Below are positions 57,281 through 64,000 of a stretch of DNA of 64,000 nt, in pieces; position 1 is the stretch's first letter, and every line of letters starts with the position of its first letter. Origin of the DNA: Eutreptiella sp. 'Long Island Sound 2002' (taxonomy: Eukaryota; Euglenozoa; Euglenophyceae; Eutreptiales; Eutreptiaceae). The DNA lies in assembly GCA_964036045.1 (NCBI GenBank), contig OZ038381.1:64914242-64978241 (forward strand), written 5' to 3'. The notes under the pieces are model-generated. The model was not told the origin of the DNA and did not search any database. It saw only the letters and a program-made list of their open reading frames with translations. The translations under genes and the position numbers were made by a program.

Positions 57281-57814
57281 ATGAATGAGCCGGTGCGGTT
57301 TTTGAGTGGACTTGAGAAAATGGCACATGTGTTGGTGGACACAGGTGCAGAAATGAATCTCATACGTTCAGGGTTTTTGCCAAGCCCAAAGCTTTGTGAA
57401 ACTCCACATCACAAAAACAACCTTATTGTTGCAAACAAGCAATCCATGAAGGGGGTTGAACAAGCATGTAGTGTGGACCTTCAATTCTACAGGGAATATA
57501 GCAATTGTAAGAGCCAACATGAGAGTACTCACACAACTATCCCCATATACACATATGAAGGAGATATACAGTATGATCGTTTCATAGGAAACCCATGGTT
57601 CTTCGACAATCATGTTGTTCCTTTTGCTCATCGGGGTTGCCACTTTATCGGGGACCCTGATGAACACGAAGAGTCTGCGGGTTGGTTGCACCCACAGTTC
57701 AAAGCCAACCCTGAACAGTGGGATAAGCAAGTTAAAGTTTTTTCCCTCCGTGCATCCAAGTGGTGGCGGGCAATAAGAACATCAACTCTAGTAACATGCA
57801 AGCGCAACTTCTGA
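57281..57814 (+). pseudogene. Retropepsin fragment of a third retroelement
   Basis: The 177-residue frame carries VLVDTGAEMNLI (Asp near residue 27), the active-site motif of retroviral-type aspartic proteases, followed by a hydrophobic flap-like region and GNPWFF. The region after the protease (SAGWLHPQ) loosely resembles the protease-RT linker of the element at 10785-12110. It ends at TGA 57814 with no RT behind it, so it is a fragment. It would process a polyprotein in an intact element. Confidence 0.7.
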
Positions 57815-59264
57815 TAAAAAAATCGATGCGATGGCGATTTCTTTTACAAAAATAACCGATTGGATCCACTGAAGAGCGCTACCTCCTGTGGTTGGTGCAG
57901 CAGTGAAGCCGGCAACATCAGAATTACCAAGTCGCATGGCCTTCAAGGCGAGCAAGATTCGGAAGCCCGCCCTTCTTTGGATCTCAGCGACAGCGCCGCC
58001 TCTTGCCTCAAGCTGCGACCCAACAATACAGCTGCTCAGGTTCCTTCAGCCTGACGACCTCTGCTCCAAGACAAGACCTCCTACCACCTTGGATGGTGGA
58101 GCTTCCTCGTGATTCTGCTGCGGTGGTGTTGTTTCGTCTCACGCCTCCTCCGGACGCTCTGCCCACCTTCTCGTCATCAGCCTCTACGATTGAAACGCCG
58201 ACTGAAACGCTGATACCCACGACAGCACAAACTACGAGCCCTCCGACGCCGCGTGACGCGCGACGACTGTACTGCCAAAAGGCTTCGTTAGCGTCACGCC
58301 CTGCACTACGAATGCCAAAGTTTGCTGACAGTATGGCCAACAGCGTGAGCTCAGAGGCTCCTGATACGAGTTTCAATACTCCTGCGTGCACGACTACCTT
58401 CCACTCATCAGTAATCGCCGCCGACAGCACTGCCACAGTCAGCCGCACGTATGGCCTGAGCCCGGGTGTCATCGAAGTCGCCGATGGACCCTGGAGGGAC
58501 TGGCAGTGCCCTTGCGGGTACCTCGATTCTGAACGCTGCACCAACTGCCCCAACCAAGCTCTTAAGGTCTGGCAACTAATTTCATTCCCATTTCCATATT
58601 ACTGGCATGCGCCGCAATTTTTATATGCTGCAGACAGTCACTGCGTGACATGTTTGCGCCCTGTGCCCTCTTCTACACTTGTTATGTCAATTTCAATTTC
58701 ACTTTCACCATTTTCAACCATAATTAGAGGTGATTTTCTCTCCTGGCACGAACTCAGGTCCCCTGACGCCACACCTTGAAGGTGTTTTTGAATAACAATG
58801 CATTTTAATTTTCCACTATCTTTTTGCTGCTGTGGAGTACGGCCGACCCAGGGGCAGGAAACCCGGCTAACCACCGGGGCAGTACACCCCACAGTAGGCC
58901 CAGAAACACAAAAGCAAACCACAAGTTTTCCACCGCCCCTCCAGCAGTTGACTGCATGGAAACAAACATGGAAAAGCACACAGAAGGAAAAACACAGCCT
59001 GTACTCCCCACTGCACCTGCATTTTCCTGTGCGAGCTGAACCCAGCCCCTTGCTTACAACAAGCCTCAGTGCAAACAAGTCATCACCAAAACCTACCAAT
59101 CAATCTACACCAAGAAACCATCAGTGCCATCTTTTTTGCTTTCCTAGGCGAACCGCCTCCGTGATATATTATATACTCCAAGTAGTGTACATATTCTCAC
59201 GAGGTCTTCCTTTGGGGGACGTCAGCCCCAGAACAAGTTGATGCGGTTAAGAACATTCAAAAAA
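57815..59264. other. Unassigned region with one 258-codon open frame
   Basis: An open frame at 58003-58779 (+) is Ser/Thr/Pro-rich and includes CPCGYLDSERCTNCP, a Cys pattern that could bind zinc. I recognise no family, the start is uncertain and the other frames are also fairly open. It may be a chance frame. The rest shows nothing I can name. Confidence 0.25.
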
Positions 59265-59886
59265 CCTCCAGTAACATGCTCACTCACCAATTTGATTTGG
59301 AGCCTTTCGACTTACAGTCTATTGCTCCTTCTACATCCTACAAAACGTTTTTGAAGTTGATTCAACGTCAAAAGGCAATGCTCCCCCCCAAGCATGATTC
59401 ATTTCTATTCTGTTGTATGCAAGAAGTTTTCTTCGACGATGCCTGAAGTAGATGTTTTCGGCGGCAGTGGAGATCCCAATGCTCAAAAGCTTTTACTGAC
59501 CAATACTACAGTGATTGGAGTGCATAGTTTTGCTTCATAAACAGGAAATATGAAGACATGCACCGGGTCATAGACAAAATAGTCCATGAAAGGTACGGGC
59601 TATTCTCATCCTTCCTGCCTGGCATCATAGGCATTGGTTCCCCACACTCACTAGGTTTACTACAGCCGCCTACCGTGTACGGTTGCAGGCGCTACAAATG
59701 CGTAATGGTGCAAGCAGCTCCCTCCCTCGTGTTTTTCCTCATCTTGCTTGCTTGGTTGATGGCTCATTGATGCCCGTTGCACACTTGGAGGATGAACCAA
59801 AGGACACTTTGAACAAGGATGCGACGGCCCAAATGTATAATATTGTCAATGACATTACGGGCTGTTCCTTGTTCGGCAAAAAATAG
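59265..59886 (+). pseudogene. Degenerate coding remnant, unknown family
   Basis: Protein-like stretches occur in successive frames: SNMLTHQFDLEPFDLQS from about 59270, HRVIDKIVHERYGLFSSF from 59561, and LEDEPKDTLNKDATAQMYN ending near 59886. They are broken by stops and frame changes. Composition looks coding rather than random, but I do not recognise the family. Confidence 0.3.
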
Positions 59887-60159
59887 AAAATGGAACCAAC
59901 AGGGAGTGAATCATGTGGTTTAGCCAAAGGGGTAGCGATTCAAGAAAATCAAATCGCTCAAAATTGACGAAACGACGGTAGAAGTTGTCATTTTTAGACG
60001 AAAACCTACAGTCGCAGACGGGCGCAACAGAAGCGGACCCCCAAAAAGAGTTGCGCAATCCTAAACGGCTCTACAAGAAGAAGGTATGAGCCGTAGTTTT
60101 TAAAGTTTTAAAAGAAGGTTTTGCACAGTTGCATCAAAGTTTTAATAAACTTTAGGAAA

Positions 60160-61360
60160 AATTATTGAAAAGAAACCCACACCACAGAGCAGGTGGACAA
60201 CCCACCTCTCAGGTATGTTGGTGTCATGTCACACGCATGCATTGCGTTCGTGTTGGTTGTTTCATTAAAACGTTAGGGTTGTCACCGCTGTGTTCCTTCG
60301 GGGTTCGGGTGTGCACCTGCTTTGCTCTGCACAGGTCAAAACTGAGATGAAAGGTATGCGAAGCAAATGGAGCACGCAGCGCGCACGTAGGGTTAGTGTA
60401 TGCGCTGTGCTGGCGATGCATGTGCCTAATTCAGGCATTCACACGTTGTGTCGTTTCCCTGTGCCTCAATCCACCCTTGTCCTCTCTTCACAGGTCAGAA
60501 AAGAAAGTGCTTGCTCGTGTTCGTGTTACCGTAGCGTTAAAATAGGGTTGCTTAAGACGCTTAGGCTTGTTTTGCGCTGTGCAGTGCGCCATTCCCTCTC
60601 CTCTTTCTGCAGGGAACAAGATAAGAAAAGCATGCATGACACACAGTGCATTAATCGATCAGGGTTGTCTATAATTCGCCGTAGGGTTGTTTCAACGCTT
60701 AGGGTTGTTTTGCGCTCGTGTTACCTTCAGCATTCACATGATGCGTGGTGAGTAAGGTAGGTAAGCCCAGGAGGAGCTCACCTCCTGGTTCAGTCACGCT
60801 ATGATTTGTTGTGGTGGGTTGAATTAGGTGAGAGAAAGTGGAATTGAAAAACCTGTGCATACCTGTGCATGCATATGGCGCATTAAAGGGTAGGCCACGC
60901 GTGTTGCGCACAGTAGAATCCTTGTTTAGGTTACTCAGGGACTCCAGCCTACGTTCTTTGAGAGAACGGGTGGAGTTCCTTAAGCTTGCTTGCTTTTAAC
61001 AGGGTAAGTGGACAGCGTATTATAGGGCAGCCTAAGAAGCGTATAATACGTGGAGGCTGTCTTGGTTCCGCAGCTACTTACTTTGTTCATTGGCCTTTGC
61101 TTTACAGGTCGGCAGGTGAGGGTGATTGGTGCAGTCCCTTGCCGCGCTAAAACATGCGGCGCAGATCACAAACAAAAAACTGTGCCTCAGCCAGGAGTGG
61201 CGAGGGCAGGCGACCTGTTCAACATACAGCACTCCTTCCCTCCAAGCCCTGACAGGGAAACACGTGGTGGCGTCCCTGTTAGGCCACAGTCGCTTAGTAG
61301 CGCAGTGTTCTCTTGTTATTTCACAGGAGGGTCAATAGGGCGCGAGACTTCATTGTCATG
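60160..61360 (+). other. Region with repeated pyrimidine-tract/AG (splice-acceptor-like) sites
   Basis: Pyrimidine-rich tracts ending in CAG occur near 60214, 60335, 60494, 60613, 61108 and 61321, several directly followed by GT and a short purine-rich stretch. Related words (TTAGGGTTGTTTTGCGC) recur between 60270 and 60720. It could be part of an intron-rich host gene with tiny exons, or a degenerate repeat. No reading frame could be assembled with confidence. Confidence 0.3.
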
Positions 61361-62293
61361 AACACCCAGTGGCGTGTCTAGGTGTTAGGGTCAGCAAGTC
61401 GGGCAGGTGATGAGTGCAAGTGCTGAGTGTTAACCCTGCCTTCGAAAGATTGTGCTGGCGTTAGTGAGTGTAGTATAATGGTGTCTCCTGTCCCGCGTGC
61501 TTTTCCACGTGGCCACGGGAGTGCGTTGGCTTTTGACCTTTGGAAAAATGGGCGTTTTGTATGCCCTTAGCACACCTGGCCACCCCTCTCCTCTAGTAGG
61601 TAGGGCTTTTGCTGTCTTACCCAAAGGATAGGCGCCAGCACAGAAACTGGGCGCCATAGGAGTGGTAAAAGTACCTGATTAGGACCTTCGGTCCGACGTC
61701 AGCGAAGCCCGGTCTCCAAGAGCCACGACGGTGAGAGAAGTGAGACACATACAGACATACGTAGCACAATTAGGGGTATGGTAAACCCTGTAAGGAGGGG
61801 TAGAACCCGATGGGTCTGGACCAGTCAGGGGTCCTAACTGTGGGTACGCTTGTCCCCAAGGAGGGTGAACAGACCTTGCTTCATAACACCTTGCTTGTCA
61901 TTCCCCCCTGAAGTAGAAAGCCACCGCTCTTCGTTGGCTCCCCAAGGTCATTACATCAGGGCAGTTCCGGTGCAACACATGGTCAATAAGGCACACACTT
62001 GCTGGATGGCTGCAACCCTGATAAGCGGCCATCTGGCTCACGCTGGTAACCATAGGCATGGGACTGCAGGGCACGGCCAGGGTAGGTGCAGTGCTCTGAG
62101 AGCAGCGGTCTGAGCAAAACCATTGGCCTTTGGCTAGGGTGTGGTTGTCACGGGGGGCTAACGGTCCTGTTCTGCGATGCAATGCGGGGCAGCTGTGACA
62201 ACTGCTCTTACACCCATACGCAGGCATATCTGCACAAGAGTGCTCACCGCCCCTGGAAGGTTAGGAGACAGTCAATAGACTGACACAGTGAGA
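61361..62293. other. Unassigned; possible 3' region of a minus-strand retroelement
   Basis: No gene is recognised. It lies just downstream (minus strand) of the chromodomain remnant, so an untranslated end or LTR could be here, but I found no second copy in the window. Confidence 0.3.
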
Positions 62294-62641
62294 TTAGCTT
62301 TCTTTTTCCCGCTGGGACAAAATCTCAGCACGGGTTAGTAACTGTCCCTCGTTGTTCTCAACGAGGTAGGAGCGAAAGATGGGGTTGATACCCCCATCTC
62401 GTTGTATAAAGGCAGACATGGGTTCCCAGGTCGCCTCAGATAGCCCATGGCCATCCCACAGGGTAAGGAACTTCGAGCCCTGTTTATACTCGTGGCGAGC
62501 AATACCTGCAACCACGTAGTAGCCATCAACTGCCATCTCATTGGCAGTCATCTCTTCGAGTTCGTCTGCATCCTCTGGGCTGGCAGCGATCTCTAGGTTG
62601 ATACGCTTGACCTCACTGTCGCTGAGGCGCCTCTCATCCCA
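62294..62641 (-). pseudogene. Chromodomain remnant of a chromovirus integrase
   Basis: The minus frame from about 62641 down to 62294 reads SEVKRINLEIAAS, an acidic stretch, then YYVVAGIARHEYKQG, FLTLWDGHG and ATWEPMSAF. This is the chromodomain pattern (hydrophobic first strand, W-G-hinge, TWEP) seen at the C-terminus of chromoviral pol, as at 15477-15640. The preferred ATG for a separate frame would be 62551, but similarity begins upstream. The rest of pol is missing: at about 62642 the sequence switches to a GC-rich block. Confidence 0.65.
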
Positions 62642-64000
62642 GGACCCTCACGGCCGCCCCCGGCCGGCCAGCGCCGCGCAACGACAGCGGAGGGGGCGAA
62701 GGGCCCCAGCGAGGGCCTGCACGAGGGTCGGGCTCTAGGTAGAGGGGGGTGGGGGAAGGGTGCGACCCCCCAGCCGATGGCTGGCCCCCGGGGCCGGGAC
62801 CGCGAAGCCGCCGCCCCCCTCGGCCGTCAGGAGGCGGCGCCAGGGGACCAGAGGGCCCCCCCCACCCCCCCCCCCCCCTCCCACTCAGGCCCGAGAGCGG
62901 ACGGAGGCAGGCCGAAGAAAAGGCGGCCCCGCACCCCCCTCGAAGAGGCCGCTGCACCCGGGGTGCTGGGGCACCACGGCCGAGGCAGGCGCCCGCACGC
63001 CCTGCCCGCTGCAGGCCGACGGCGGACCGGCGGTGCCCAGGACGGCGCAAACGGAGCAGCCCTATCAGAGGCCGGCCCGGGGAAGACGGGGGCGCGAACC
63101 AGGGCGGGGGGGGCTCGAGGGGGCGCCCCTCGTCCCCCAGAAGGGACCGCGACACGGGGGGGGGGGGATTCGACTGGACCCGCACACCGCGCGCCCCAGC
63201 GCCCCCAGCCGCTCCCGCGGGGGTCGCGGACGCAGGGAGAGCCCACACCAGCGTGCCGGAGCAACGCGCAGACCAAGCTTGGGGGCGGCGCACGGCGGCG
63301 CACCAGAACAGTATGGAGGCTGCACCCCACATGACCCTCCCATGACAACAGCCCACTCAGGGAGGGCAGAGGGGGGTTTCAGGTCTGCAGGGCCCCCCGG
63401 GTGAGCGGTCGGCGGGCCGTTCTTGATCCCCCCCCACCCTGGGGCGGCTCCGCGACCCCGACCGCACGCGCACGCCGGAGGGGAGTGCGCCAACGGCACG
63501 AGGGGGGCCAGGATGGGGTACCGCGGGCCGCCACCCAGAGGAGGAGCAGGGAGGCCGCGGCGCGACCCCCCCCCCGCCACCCCCCCGACCGGCCCGCAAG
63601 CCGCGGGGGCCCCGGCCCCCACCCCCCCAGGGCAGGGGGGATGGTCCCCCCTCCCCCCGTCCGAGGGAGGAGCCAGAGCGCGGCCCGCCCCCCCACCACA
63701 GCCGCCGGCTCCCGCAGGAACCGCGGAGAACAAGCGAGCCCGCGCCAACGCGCCAGGACGCCGCGCAGATCGCGCCCAGTGAAGGCGGGCAAGCACGAAC
63801 CGGAGTGGTATGGGGGGCCACGCCCCCCATAGACAGAACGACGCCAGTGACACCCGCTTTGTTGCCTGCCCAGGGAAGGCAGAGGGACCGAACGAGGCAG
63901 AGCGGACCCCCGCCCTACAGGCCCCCCCCAGCTGCACAAACGGGGGGCACGGCGCCCGCCCCCCCCCCCCCAGCCCGCCCCCCAGCGCACGAACGCCACG
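62642..64000. other. Abrupt GC-rich block
   Basis: Composition jumps to very GC-rich, with many C or G runs of 6-12 bases. Open frames exist on both strands in several frames, as expected when stop codons are rare, and none shows a known domain. It could be a GC-rich repeat, an unrelated gene end, or an assembly join. Confidence 0.5.

Noticed and set aside
60270-60720. Interstitial telomere repeats
   Set aside because: TTAGGGTTG words are scattered and not in tandem.
62640-64000. Overlapping frames on both strands of the GC-rich block
   Set aside because: High GC lowers stop frequency; frames overlap in all directions and show no motif.
1-64000. Bacterial or organellar origin
   Set aside because: LTR retrotransposons with chromodomains, satellites with higher-order repeats and sparse genes point to a eukaryotic nuclear genome.

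Overview
The window is repeat-dominated nuclear DNA of a eukaryote. There is no bacterial-style operon, rRNA gene, convincing tRNA gene or intact host gene. Nearly all recognisable coding sequence belongs to Ty3/gypsy-type retroelements, one of them a chromovirus with a C-terminal chromodomain. A primer-binding-like site matching a TGGTAGCA-type initiator tRNA-Met, strong swings in base composition and long minisatellites would fit a large, repeat-rich algal or protist genome. The species cannot be fixed from the sequence, and the lineage guess is weak.

Layout. (1) 1-3019 and 20228-21262: two copies of a duplicated non-coding unit. The second copy is split by a complete LTR retrotransposon at 3020-20227. 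It has 3031-bp LTRs that begin TG and end CA, a CCAT target duplication, gag, zinc-knuckle, protease, and an RT-RNase H-integrase-chromodomain frame. Its coding frame carries one frame change and two in-frame stops. (2) 21460-24870: a satellite of about 85-bp monomers organised into a higher-order repeat of about 1.4 kb. (3) 27173-34080 (+) and 42345-47008 (-): two truncated, mutated copies of a second retroelement (putative LTR, gag, protease, methyltransferase-like domain) in opposite orientation. The left copy's protease is split by a 2.4-kb insertion with terminal inverted repeats that carries 191-bp tandem repeats. (4) 34694-42315 and 48961-56295: two large foldback-like units in inverted orientation to each other. 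Each has strand-skewed CA/GT-rich arms around an array of 65-bp monomers (about 51 and about 66 copies) and a short 62-bp array. A further partial arm lies at 47037-48957. (5) 56591-57814: a gag-protease fragment of a third retroelement. 57815-62293: mostly unassigned sequence. 62294-62641 (-): a chromodomain remnant. 62642-64000: an abruptly GC-rich block.

How the parts relate. The window is a nest of insertions: an old tandem duplication entered by a chromovirus, a satellite block, and retroelement pieces interleaved with inverted foldback units. The retroelement proteins would assemble particles (gag), mature them (protease), copy RNA (RT-RNase H) and integrate, with the chromodomain guiding integration to marked chromatin. 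No copy here looks fully intact.

The least familiar features are these: the inverted pair of 65-bp arrays whose monomer is open in all three frames of one strand; the chain of near-perfect stem-loops inside the 3-kb LTR; and a degenerate Dam-methyltransferase-like domain downstream of the protease in two retroelement families, between protease and RT where RT survives.
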